From the NCBI RefSeq assembly GCF_000003815.2, contig NC_049988.1, positions 18,859,598 to 18,923,597 of the forward strand: a stretch of 64,000 nt of DNA. The letters run 5' to 3'. Made by a program: the position numbers and the translations under genes. The notes beneath the pieces were generated by a model that worked only from the letters and a program-made list of their open reading frames with translations, made no database searches and was not told the DNA's origin. Source of the DNA: Branchiostoma floridae (lineage: Eukaryota > Chordata > Leptocardii > Amphioxiformes > Branchiostomatidae). Positions 55,346 to 64,000 of this stretch are shown piece by piece (the stretch's first letter is position 1; the number at the start of each line of letters is the position of its first letter).

Positions 55346-56540
55346 GCCGACTCGATGCAGACATCAGAGAGCAACTGGGAATATGCATAACAAGGACACC
55401 ATTTACACAAGCACGTAGCTGAGACTGTGTCCACGTCTAGCGGAAAAAAAATAGACATTAAACAAGGACATCGACAACAACAAGTAGCCAAAAATCATGG
55501 TGACAATTGTCGTCTTATACAGCCAGCTGGCTTTTCATTTGACGTCATCTGCGCCATGTTGGATATCAGCGCATGTCTGTAATTACTTAAGCACCCGAAT
55601 ATGCCATTTCTTAATCCAATTACCCTCCAACATATGGTCACAGGGGATTCAAATCATAATCATACCAACGTCAATACAAAGCTTGTGTATATATATCCGG
55701 ACGCTGGTAACGACTGAATACGATACCTGCATTGTCAGTCCTATTGTTGTGTGGAACCTGGATCTGTCATGGTAACGTTGGGTGGACTCTCCTGCGCATG
55801 CGCCACGGTGTGGTGTGGTCTCTTCTGTCGGGGGACAAATGAATGAATGAATGACATATTTGTTTGTTTGTTTGTTTGTACGATTTAGTAACACTGCTTT
55901 TATTGATTCTTATACACCACAGTATCACAGCACGTAATAATTTAGATATTCATGGCAACATTCCGAAGTAAACAAGTAAACAAGGCTAGGAAATATATCA
56001 GCAGATTTTGTAAAGATCATCATCATCATCAAGACCACCACCACCATCATCATCATCATCATGTAAGTACGCTCCAGATAAGACTCTGATATACCTTCAC
56101 AGCAGAGCATCAGTGAACCTTCCCCGTATCTACCAATCCAATTAAATCCCCTAGCTAGTCCGCTGACCGAGATTCTCGACAACACTAAATTTTCTCGAGA
56201 CCAGTCTTGCAGCGTCTGACCTCAATTTACGCCTCTCTAAACCACACCGATCACACATACACCGAATAAGTACATAGTAAAGACATAAAATCTGGTCTAG
56301 AACCACAAATAAAGTGCTGTTTTTTACCTGTTAGCAGGCGCATGCACTGTTCAACATGTCCAATCATGATACACTAATACATACAGTAGCCGCCACGAAT
56401 AACATGGTCTACAAATACGGTCTATAGCTACATTGCCTATCAAGGCCCTACAAGCGATCAGACCGGCCTCTTTATTCTACGTGTATGTAGATATCTTAAT
56501 AATCTTTTATCGTTTATATAGCAAAGTGGGTCTATCAAAT
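55346..56540. other. Non-coding, simple repeats
   Basis: Holds (GAAT)n and (TTTG)n at 55838-55880 and (CAT)n at 56029-56061. No supported gene. Confidence 0.5.
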
Positions 56541-56547
56541 ATGGGAC

Positions 56548-56720
56548 CTACCTCGCCCCGTACAGCTCGATGTAAGCGTGTGTAAGATGTGGATTTGGAT
56601 TCCCTTCTGTGATTCTCCTTTCAGGGTCGGTCAAACGTTTAATATCTGAAATCTCACAGCAGATGTTTGGAGGTAAAATTGGTAGGGTTTCCCAGCTGTC
56701 TGTTTGTAGGAAAATGTCAT
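56548..56720 (-). other. Exon-like block duplicated at 61625-61755
   Basis: Both copies are open in one frame with IKRLTDPERRITEGNPNPHL here and IKHLTFAEGRITEGSPNPRP in the other, and both end in GAG|GTAGGTCC, a donor-like site. Each lies upstream of a cluster-3 LRR promoter block on the same strand. I do not recognise the sequence. Confidence 0.35.
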
Positions 56721-56854
56721 CATATGAAGACCTGTACAGGCGGGATGGGTGGGTTCTGGGTTTGTCGGTAGGACGCCGGGACTGTACGCTAAATGCAGCA
56801 AGAGGATTACACACCTCCGTGGTGGTATTGTTTTTTTGGGTGTGTTGTGTGCAT

Positions 56855-56889
56855 GTGTGCGTGTGCGCGCGCGCGTGTGTGTGTGTGTG
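56855..56889. repeat. GT/GC microsatellite
   Basis: Alternating GT with a GCGCGCGCG core, prone to Z-DNA. Confidence 0.85.
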
Positions 56890-57399
56890 AGCGTACGCTA
56901 ACTATATATCCTCTGGATGGATTGTGGTGATATTTGGTATCTGGGTAGGACTCATGAAGGCGAAGTTCCAGGTCAAACATGAGTCTCAATGTTTTTATTA
57001 AATTTTTGATACATGTTTAACTCACAAATCTAAGTGTACAGCCCGATCGGGTAGTTCATATGTTATTTTTAGAGCCAGTTAACACAAACACTCTGCATAT
57101 GGCAACAATATAGTTACTTGAAAGGATTCAAGCTCTCGGCAGTTGATCAAAACTCGGTGCTAATTAAATTTATAACTACTGTAATTACATATACAAAACA
57201 TAAGTTGAAAACATGCTGGTGCAATAATGCTGGAAATCATGAAACCATATAACCTGACCATTGTTACTGTAATTCTTAAAGGTTCTACATTAAAACTCGA
57301 TGCTAGGTACCATAATTACAAAGCTAAGTTGACAACATTGTGCACTAATGTTGGAAATCATGACATCATACGTGTTTCTCACTGCACTGCGCGAACTTG

Positions 57400-57470
57400 C
57401 GCCAAATTACCCCCAGACAGCCGCAAAGAGGCGCAAAGTTGGTGCAATCTCCTCGCGTAATTTGGCGCAC
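57400..57470. repeat. Hairpin in the 3' flank of gene H
   Basis: TTGCGCCAAATTAC pairs with GTAATTTGGCGCA. The flank of gene G has no such insertion. Probably a small MITE relic. Confidence 0.55.
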
Positions 57471-57632
57471 TCTGGACAGTTCGATACCAGCTTTAGCTAC
57501 CAATCATACTGTGTTTACGTCTGGTATTTTGATAATAGCACATTTTTGTATAACATATAAGATGGCCAAGTATTCTAACCTATTATTGGTGGACACATGT
57601 CAACGATACCTGTGTTTAAACACTGGTCTATG

Positions 57633-59339
57633 TTAGACACTATTAAGCGCGCTAACTAACATGACAAGACTCGCCAAACCAAACCAACCTGTTCGTCCAA
57701 ACCAGGCCGTGTTCGGAGCGCCACAAGTCAGAACATCTTTCGAAATTTCACCCAGTTTGTCGTACCATAACTTTCTCGGTTTGATGCAAGTGACTCTGGA
57801 ACCTAGGAACTCAAACTCAGGACAGTCATACACGGGAATCCACTCACACGTACAGTCTATGTCTATTGCGTAAAGCGACATGTTTGTAGTAGGAAACATG
57901 TTGCAGCTTATGTTAGCTAGAGCATTCCCATTTAGCTGTATAGATTCTAACGTCGGTAACTTGAACGTGCTGTCTTCTATGACGGTTAGCTGGTTATTCT
58001 CAAGTGCGAGCCCCGTGAGCTGAGAAAGTGGTGAGAAGATGTCCTTCGGAAGCGAGGACAAGGCGTTGTCGTTTAAATGAAGGAAGTGCATTCTCGTTGT
58101 CGCGCGAAAAATGCCATCGGGAAGGGTTTTGATGTTGTTATAACCCAACTGGATGGACCAAGCGTTGTGGAGGTCTTGGAAAAGGTTAGGATCGAGAATT
58201 TCTAGCCGGTTCTTTTCTAGTATAAGGAACTCTAGCTCTACGAGGCTGTCGAATATTCCAGGAGGAAGGAACGAGAGATTGTTGGATTCAAGATTAACAC
58301 TGCCTAGCGTCGGGAATCTACTAAAGAAATCAGCCTCTATCATTGAGATGTTATTGTTCTCAAAACTGATGACGTTAAACGAAGGGTGATCCCCAAAACT
58401 GTTTCCGCTAAGTTGGACTAGCTGGTTGTTTTCCACCGACAAAAGGGTTAATTTTTCAAGACCGAGAAAAAGTCCCTGGACCAGGGAAGTGATGTTGTTA
58501 TCGTTAAGGTAGAGTCTGGAGAGTGCTACCAGTCCGTTAAACACCCCAGCCTCTAGATTTCCGAACCCGTTTTCGTTTAGATTCAAAGTGGTCAAATTCT
58601 CAAATCTCACAAAGACACCACGATCCAAACGAATGTTGTTCCCTTCTAGATCTAGCCTTGATACAAAAGTAGGCAGCGAAGGTAAAATGTTGTTTACATT
58701 CTTTATACCATTCCTTGCCAAATATATGCTACGTAAAGCCGGCAGGTCGGAGAAAACGCCCACGGGAAGACTTGTTATACGATTCCCGTTGAGATCGAGT
58801 CGCACCATGCTTATTAACCCTCGGAAAACGCCCGCTCTCAAGTCGGCCAGCATGTTATCATTCAGCATTAAGGATTCCACTAATGGCAAGTCTTCAAAAG
58901 TCCCCACTTCCAGATTAGATAGTTTATTCCTGTCTAATCGCAGCTCAGTCAGGCTACCATCTAGACCATCGAATGCTCCGAGCTGAATTTCAGAGATCTC
59001 ATTACGCGACAGAGTGAGTACTTTTAACTTAGACAGTTGCTGGAACGCCGCTCTCGGAAGTGACGTCAGTTTGCTTCCGGTGACGTCGAAGTAGAGTGTG
59101 TCGGTAGGTACCCATGAAGGCAGTTCTGTTAGGTCCCTTCCGCAACCGAAAACGGACCCAAAGTCGGACTCACACGTACAGGCGGCGCTGCGTCCGGAAC
59201 TGTCACACGCTCGCTCAGGCTGCCCCTCTGCATGCCGGGTAACATGTGACGTCATCGCCAGCAGGACCCATAGCAGTTTGGTTGCCTTGGAAACGGGTTT
59301 TCTCTGCTCCTGGAAAAGAAAATTAAAGCGACAGTGCAT
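57633..59339 (-). CDS. LRR gene H: longest LRR receptor of the window
   Basis: An open frame of 568 residues starting at ATG 59339 (MHCRFNFLFQ). An acceptor-like TTTTCTTTTCCAG ends at 59310, and if it is used the coding exon is 57633-59309 (558 residues, no ATG in it). The signal peptide core is KLLWVLLAMTSHVTRHAEG. The LRRNT has RACDSSGRSAACTC and FGCGRDLTELP. Sixteen LRRs follow; LRR7 is one residue short (NNIRLDRG). The LRRCT has NISC, CTCEWIPVYDC, RVTC and VLTC, and the tail is WFGLASLVMLVSALNSV, a GPI-signal type. It keeps the three LRRs that gene G lost. Confidence 0.83.
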   Translation of the reverse strand: MHCRFNFLFQEQRKPVSKATKLLWVLLAMTSHVTRHAEGQPERACDSSGRSAACTCESDFGSVFGCGRDLTELPSWVPTDTLYFDVTGSKLTSLPRAAFQQLSKLKVLTLSRNEISEIQLGAFDGLDGSLTELRLDRNKLSNLEVGTFEDLPLVESLMLNDNMLADLRAGVFRGLISMVRLDLNGNRITSLPVGVFSDLPALRSIYLARNGIKNVNNILPSLPTFVSRLDLEGNNIRLDRGVFVRFENLTTLNLNENGFGNLEAGVFNGLVALSRLYLNDNNITSLVQGLFLGLEKLTLLSVENNQLVQLSGNSFGDHPSFNVISFENNNISMIEADFFSRFPTLGSVNLESNNLSFLPPGIFDSLVELEFLILEKNRLEILDPNLFQDLHNAWSIQLGYNNIKTLPDGIFRATTRMHFLHLNDNALSSLPKDIFSPLSQLTGLALENNQLTVIEDSTFKLPTLESIQLNGNALANISCNMFPTTNMSLYAIDIDCTCEWIPVYDCPEFEFLGSRVTCIKPRKLWYDKLGEISKDVLTCGAPNTAWFGRTGWFGLASLVMLVSALNSV

Positions 59340-59408
59340 TTTAATGCTACGGTCTTTCTACATAACCAAGGCTAACTCTACGCCTCAGTAGGGCATGCTT
59401 AAACTGAA

Positions 59409-59530
59409 TAGAACAAGATGGCGCCGGCGTGACGTCACATCCAATATGGCAGCGCCCGTGGTCGCCAACGAAAACAAAATAGGTTTTGCTATCGTAAAGT
59501 GGAGCTAATTTTCGCTCCCGACATCGATTG
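59409..59530 (-). promoter_or_regulatory. Candidate CRE/YY1 promoter of gene H
   Basis: The block holds CAAGATGGCG (YY1-type, 59414-59423), the palindromic CRE TGACGTCA (59430-59437) and ATGGCAGCGCCC. It is conserved upstream of gene G at 55228. The position, about 100 bp from the coding exon, and the motif types fit a TATA-less promoter. Confidence 0.5.
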
Positions 59531-59539
59531 GATGCACAC

Positions 59540-61620
59540 ATCGTTAAATACCTAGGATAAGCATCTTGGCATGAGAAACGAGAGGTTGCTGGGAAAAATG
59601 TAGACTCTTGATGGGGAAAATCGTGACCTTTGTCTTATATGCCATCATGTCAGTGAGTTTAGCTAACAGAAAAAGACGGCATATAAGAAAAAGGTTACGA
59701 TGAGCGGAAGGAATATGGTGGATTCCACATGAAAGCTTTTCACCAGCATGCAGCAAACTAGTCGTATCAGTTTAACTTCTTGATTCCTATGACGCGATAC
59801 AATACCTTTGTGTGTATATAGACGTATAAGACTCATTAGGACTTTAAATGATGTAAACTATACGTATACCTCTGTTATATACTTTGTTTGACCCTTGCCT
59901 CTTCCCTCATGACCTCAATGAAAAGCGGCCTGCAGGCTGATTTCAGCTTGAATCATGAATAAACAAAGGTTCAAACAAACAGACAAACCTTCATCCTGTC
60001 AGTACGGGTGTGATGTAGCTGGCACTTTCACAGCAACGTTGGGATGACTTTCTTTCCCTCGAGCCGCAGGATGGGGTGTTCAGTACCCTCAAGTCAACAC
60101 CAGCTCCCTTCTGTCGGGATAAGGCGCATTATGAATATGTAGTATCATTGTATAAATGGATCTATTACTGTTGCCTTACATTGTACCAAGTACAAATGTC
60201 GTATAATAAAGCTCGTTCATTCATTCATATAAATCAACAGCGAGTGAATCAATGAATGAAGGAAGGAAGGAAGGAAGGAATAAAGATTCGTTATATGCTA
60301 CGTAATATTTGGACAATACAAAAAGTAGATTTTCCTGCCATTTCTTTACATAGTAAGCTAAGTCTACCCTTTAGCATTGAATATCAAGGCTCAGTGAGAG
60401 AAGTTGCAACATCAGTGCATCAAACAAACATGTCAGATGATGTCTACAAACTGTGATCTTCCTACATGGACCTCCATGCTTCCTAGGGAAACACGCCCAC
60501 ATCTGGCTTATCAGTGTCTTGTGTGCCTGACTGCACAGTGGGGTGTCTGATGACAGTTGCACCAGAGTTTGTGAAAAACGTAATATTTGCAAGATTTCTT
60601 GCAGTTTTGAAGGTAATGTAACCTCAGCTTATTGATACCCTACAAAATAGACTAAGTGCATGATTATATACTATTCTGAAGTGAAAAAAAATTGAGTGTT
60701 TGAAAAGAAGAAGATCTTCCCCTGTAGCCAGCTGGAGTGTGATAAACTCATTAGCCCACCCCCTAGGGTGCCTACTGGAGGCCTGGAAGTTGTTACTTAC
60801 AGCCAAGAGGGTCTATTATAACTTGGGAGGTCACAAAGATAATTACGTAGCATACATGTAAACTGTATATACGTTGCCTAACCCTTGCCTCTTCCCTCAT
60901 GGCCCCAATGAAAAGCGGCCTGCAGGTCGATTTGAGCTTTCATGAATAACAAAGTTCAGACAATGAATGAATGAATGAACAAAGGAATTCATGAAATAAG
61001 GAAGGAATGAAATAATCAAGTAATGAAATGAATAGGGAAGGAAAGAAGGGGAAGGATTACCTTTATTGTACATTTAACTGCTAAATCACAGATCACAAGA
61101 CATGTTTACAGATACAAGCTTAACAACAGATTATCATCATCACATCAATATCATCATCATCATTATTATTATTCTTATTATTATCATGTAAGTGCCTCCC
61201 AGTTCCCCAAATAAAAAAGAATGGCCCCTGAAACATCCCCACAGGGAAGCATCATCGAAACTCCCCCGTGTTTATCGGTCTGAAATCCCGCTGACCAAGA
61301 TTCCCGACAGCAGCGTACTGTAAATATTCGAAGACTAGTTTTGTAGCTTGTATGCCCCAATATTCAGCCATATACGCGGCCTCTCATCAACACACAACAA
61401 AGACAACAAAACCTACATGACTGAAACCACGTTCAAATACTCTTTTCATGCTGCGAGATAAAATTATGCACCACCGGTAAACGTTACCATGACCTACAAA
61501 TACTGCAGACCGACGCGTGGCCGAGGCTTGAAAACCGTCCAGATTTTTCCGGCTACATGCACGTAGATATATTATATGTATATACACATAATCGTGCATA
61601 GATTACTGGACCTACTACGG
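59540..61620. other. Repeat-rich upstream region of gene H
   Basis: Includes a hairpin at 59622-59698 (TCTTATATGCC with GGCATATAAGA), two LINE-like 3' tails at 59888-59960 and 60878-60960 (CCTTGCCTCTTCCCTCATG and AAAAGCGGCCTGCAGG) ending in AATAAA and GAAT repeats, (GAAG)n near 60258, and ATC/ATT repeats at 61130-61190. No protein gene is supported. Confidence 0.5.
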
Positions 61621-61624
61621 GACC

Positions 61625-61755
61625 TACCTCGCTGTGTAGTCTCAGTTCGATGTAAGATGTAAACGTGGGTAGGGCGTGGGTTCGGACTCCCCTCCGTGAT
61701 TCTTCCCTCAGCGAAGGTCAAATGCTTAATATTCATGTGGGCAGAAATCTCCAAG
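61625..61755 (-). other. Exon-like block, second copy
   Basis: An ATG at 61736 opens MNIKHLTFAEGRITEGSPNP and the frame runs into a donor-like AG|GTAGGTCC. It pairs with 56548-56720. Confidence 0.35.
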
Positions 61756-61852
61756 CAGATGTTTGGAGGTAAAATTGGTAAGGCTTACTTGCTGCCTGTT
61801 TTAGGGAAAATGTGACTATTTTGCCGCTATAGGCCGATACGAAGACATCTGT

Positions 61853-62042
61853 ATGTGTGGTGTGTGTTTGTGTGTGGTATGTATGTTTGTGTGTGTGTGG
61901 TGTGTGTGTTTGTGTGTGTGTGTGATGTGTGAGTGCGTGTGTTTGTGTGGTGTGTGTGTGTGGTGTAGGTGTTTGTGTGTGTGGTGTGTTTGTGTGTGTG
62001 TGTGGTGCGTGTTTGTGTGTGTGTGTGGGGGGGGGGGGGGGG
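61853..62042. repeat. (GTGT/TTTG) microsatellite ending in 16 G
   Basis: A GTGTGTTTGTG-type repeat of about 175 bp ends in an uninterrupted run of 16 G (62027-62042). An open frame through it is an artefact. Confidence 0.95.
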
Positions 62043-62671
62043 CAACGCTTTACGCTATTTCAGTAGGACCACAGCACGCTAAAGGCATAAAGTTAATTGC
62101 GCAAAGTTTCATTAAAAACAAAAACAAATCCCACTAATCTAATGATTTAATATCATGTGAAACAATGGCATGGAAGCGTATTTGGTCCAACAGTATGGTA
62201 CAATATACGAAAACACAAAGTAAATATTTTAACAAAAAGGATGGAGATATAGAGCATCATAAAACTGAGCAAACGGGATTTGATTGTAGCCTGATCTACG
62301 CTCGCTTATAGCAGCCCGCCCAACATTTGCCGGCCTCCTAGAGGGGAGGGGCCAGTTACAGCCCTGGACAGCAGAGTTTGTGTTACAGACTATAATAATT
62401 CTATTTCAAAATATTCTCACAACTCCACTTTCCAGTGCTATGTTGATTTAATTATATGGGCAATGACATCCTCTCTAGAAATTTATAAAAAAAATACATG
62501 CGAGCATGCGCATAAAACAACGGCAAATTTGCCTTCATTATGAAATTTCAGTAGTCAGGAGGGTTGAACAAATGACTGAACACATAGAGTACGGTATACC
62601 GAATAAAAGAGTCTTCATTCTGTTCTTTCACGTCTTCTTATTCTACTTTAAAAATGCCAAATGGCATTCTA

Positions 62672-62844
62672 TAATCTCCAAGCAGACCCTACGGTAGCAC
62701 AAGATAGTATCAAAAACTGGCAGAGGAGTGAAGCCGGCTTAGGGGTGTGTTTCGCTACATGGCAAATGTACACCTTTTGGCTGACTACACTCCTTGGGAA
62801 GTGTAGTACTATCTTATGCCATTGTAGTATCTGCTTGGAGATTA
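62672..62844. mobile_element. MITE of the TAATCTCCAAGCAGA family, perfect 9-bp TSD
   Basis: The ends TAATCTCCAAGCAGACCC and CTGCTTGGAGATTA are flanked by GGCATTCTA on both sides (62663-62671 and 62845-62853). The sub-terminal ACGGTAGCACAAGATAGTAT matches the 6.8-kb insertion at 47984. Confidence 0.85.
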
Positions 62845-62893
62845 GGCATTCTATGGCATTAGTATCCGATGTCCGATAAACCATTCATAATCA

Positions 62894-62952
62894 TCAGTAC
62901 CAGTTGAAGCGGAAACCCCCGGGTTTGAACACGGTGCTGTAGCCCACGTGCG
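62894..62952 (-). pseudogene. FAMeT-like domain exon, 3' fragment
   Basis: Encodes HVGYSTVFKPGGFRFNWY and a TGA stop. It matches the end of the exon at 63374-63561 (HVGYSTVFKPGVFRFNCY). The upstream part has been replaced. Confidence 0.55.
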
Positions 62953-63373
62953 AAAAATCACATCTACTGCACTTGGACCAGATAGCTGAGTGAATTTTCT
63001 TCAGCTGGGGCCCGACCGGGATGTTTTAAGAAACAAAAATCAAAATGTGTACCTAGAAATGTAATCATATGATGCCCATGAATCTTATTTTGACATTTTG
63101 TGTATGTTGAATTTTAGTATCATTCTTTCCGTTCCCGAATAAAGCTGCCCGGCCGGGCCCCGGTTCGGAAGTGTGACCTAAGCCTTAGCCGATCGGTATT
63201 AAACTTTGGGCATTTTTGAGGACAAAAATGTACGTCTCCTGCAAAGCTCAACTGTCTTGATACACAAAATGCTGTTTTGGATCCTTGTCGGTGGTTGGTT
63301 CTGTCACGGCCTGCTTGAAAATCCCATGGCATCAAAATCGTACGACGATCGCACGACCTATGTGATCACGCTC

Positions 63374-63561
63374 TTAGTAGCAGTTGAAGCGGAACACCCC
63401 GGGTTTGAACACGGTGCTGTACCCCACGTGGCGGATGGGAAGCGGGTTCGGGTCGGTCCAGTTGATGACGGGGTCCGGCCGTCCTCCCCGGTACAGCCCG
63501 ATGAACCCGTCATCCGACCATCGGACCCACAGACGTACGAAATCATCGACATCCCAGATCT
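63374..63561 (-). CDS. Terminal exon of a FAMeT/Methyltransf_FA-like domain protein
   Basis: After an acceptor (GTGTTGCAG, 63562-63563) the minus strand reads IWDVDDFVRLWVRWSDDGFI, then a glycine/arginine turn (LYRGGRPDP), VINWTDPNPLP and IRHVGYSTVFKPGVFRFNCY with a TAA at 63374. The W-V-R-W-S-D-D-G-x-I ... W-x-D-P-x-P-L ... V-G pattern is typical of the domain first named from crustacean farnesoic acid O-methyltransferase. That domain is a binding or beta-sandwich module in many animal proteins, and enzymatic activity should not be assumed. Upstream exons were not found before the window edge. Confidence 0.6.
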
Positions 63562-63639
63562 CTGCAACACATCAAACACGCATTCAGTTCTTCGATCTCA
63601 ATATCTCAAATACCTCTATATCTCTATATCTCTAAATCT

Positions 63640-63833
63640 GTCGATCGAGAGAGAGAGAGAAAGAAAGAGGGGAAAATGTGGTTATGCTAGACCTGACTGA
63701 AGTCAATCTCTCTTTCTCTCTCTTAGAGAGAGAGGGGGGAGGGAGAGACAGAAAGAGAGAGGGAAAGGGGGTGAGAGAGACGTAGGCAGAGAGAGGGAAA
63801 GATATATAGAGAGAGGGAGGGAGAGAGAAAGAG
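63640..63833. repeat. (GA)n microsatellite
   Basis: GA/CT-rich simple repeat in both orientations, between the two copies of the FAMeT-like exon. Confidence 0.9.
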
Positions 63834-63906
63834 TGGTACAGCCCGATGAACCCGTCATCCGTCCATCGGACCCACAGGCGGAGGAAATCATTGACATCCC
63901 AGATCT
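63834..63906 (-). pseudogene. FAMeT-like exon, 5' fragment (second copy)
   Basis: The same acceptor context and IWDVNDFLRLWVRWTDDGFI as the exon at 63561, but the frame runs into the GA repeat after GLY. It is a truncated tandem copy or an allelic duplicate left by assembly. Confidence 0.55.
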
Positions 63907-64000
63907 CTGCAACACATCAAACGAGCATTCAATTTTTCGAAAGAAATGTGGCTATACCAGACATATATGTCTCTCTCTTTCATATCTATATCTATATCTT

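Noticed and set aside
61853-62137. 94-codon valine/cysteine-rich open frame
   Set aside because: It is a translation of a GT microsatellite and a G run.

Overview
The window looks like chordate genomic DNA of amphioxus (Branchiostoma) type. This is inferred from a large family of secreted or GPI-anchored leucine-rich-repeat (LRR) receptors, dense MITE/SINE/LINE debris, C2H2 zinc-finger genes and one scaffold gap of 100 N; no alignment search was run. There are no bacterial-style operons. Genes have splice signals and TATA or CRE elements, and the gaps between them are full of transposons.

Layout. 1-7 kb: remnants of non-LTR retrotransposons, one of them split by a MITE with a clean 9-bp target duplication; an orphan first exon of a zinc-finger gene; a two-exon, six-finger C2H2 gene (5258-6772); several MITEs. 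7-10.6 kb: SINE, palindromic MITE, AT-rich sequence. 10.8-23.1 kb: LRR cluster 1, gene A (-) and genes B and C (+), where B and C sit in a ~4-kb tandem duplication. 23.4-44.8 kb: LRR cluster 2, genes D, E and F (-), each in a tandem unit, interrupted by a 2-kb insertion with a ~150-bp tandem repeat (between D and E) and a 5.6-kb LINE plus SINE (beside F). 45.1-61.8 kb: LRR cluster 3, genes G and H (-), with a ~6.8-kb TIR-bounded insertion upstream of G. 62.9-63.9 kb: three fragments of an exon that resembles a farnesoic-acid-methyltransferase-like (FAMeT/Methyltransf_FA) domain.

The eight LRR genes share one design: signal peptide, cysteine-rich LRRNT, about 12-16 LRRs of 24 residues, a six-cysteine LRRCT of unusual spacing, and a hydrophobic C-terminal tail without charged residues after it (GPI-signal type). 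Nearly the whole receptor is one exon, preceded in every copy by a phase-0 splice-acceptor-like sequence. The family shows many routes to diversification: tandem duplication, a mosaic copy (C), exact in-frame loss of three LRRs (G), tandemly copied leader/acceptor units (A, B, C), an apparent intron gain inside the LRRNT exon with duplicated GTACGT borders (D and E but not F), and a tRNA-like segment that supplies the stop codon (D, E, F). The architecture resembles that of agnathan variable lymphocyte receptors, but a shared origin or an immune role is inference.

Assignments rest on reading translations, motifs and splice sites by eye. Transposon family names are best guesses unless TIR and target-site duplication are both stated.
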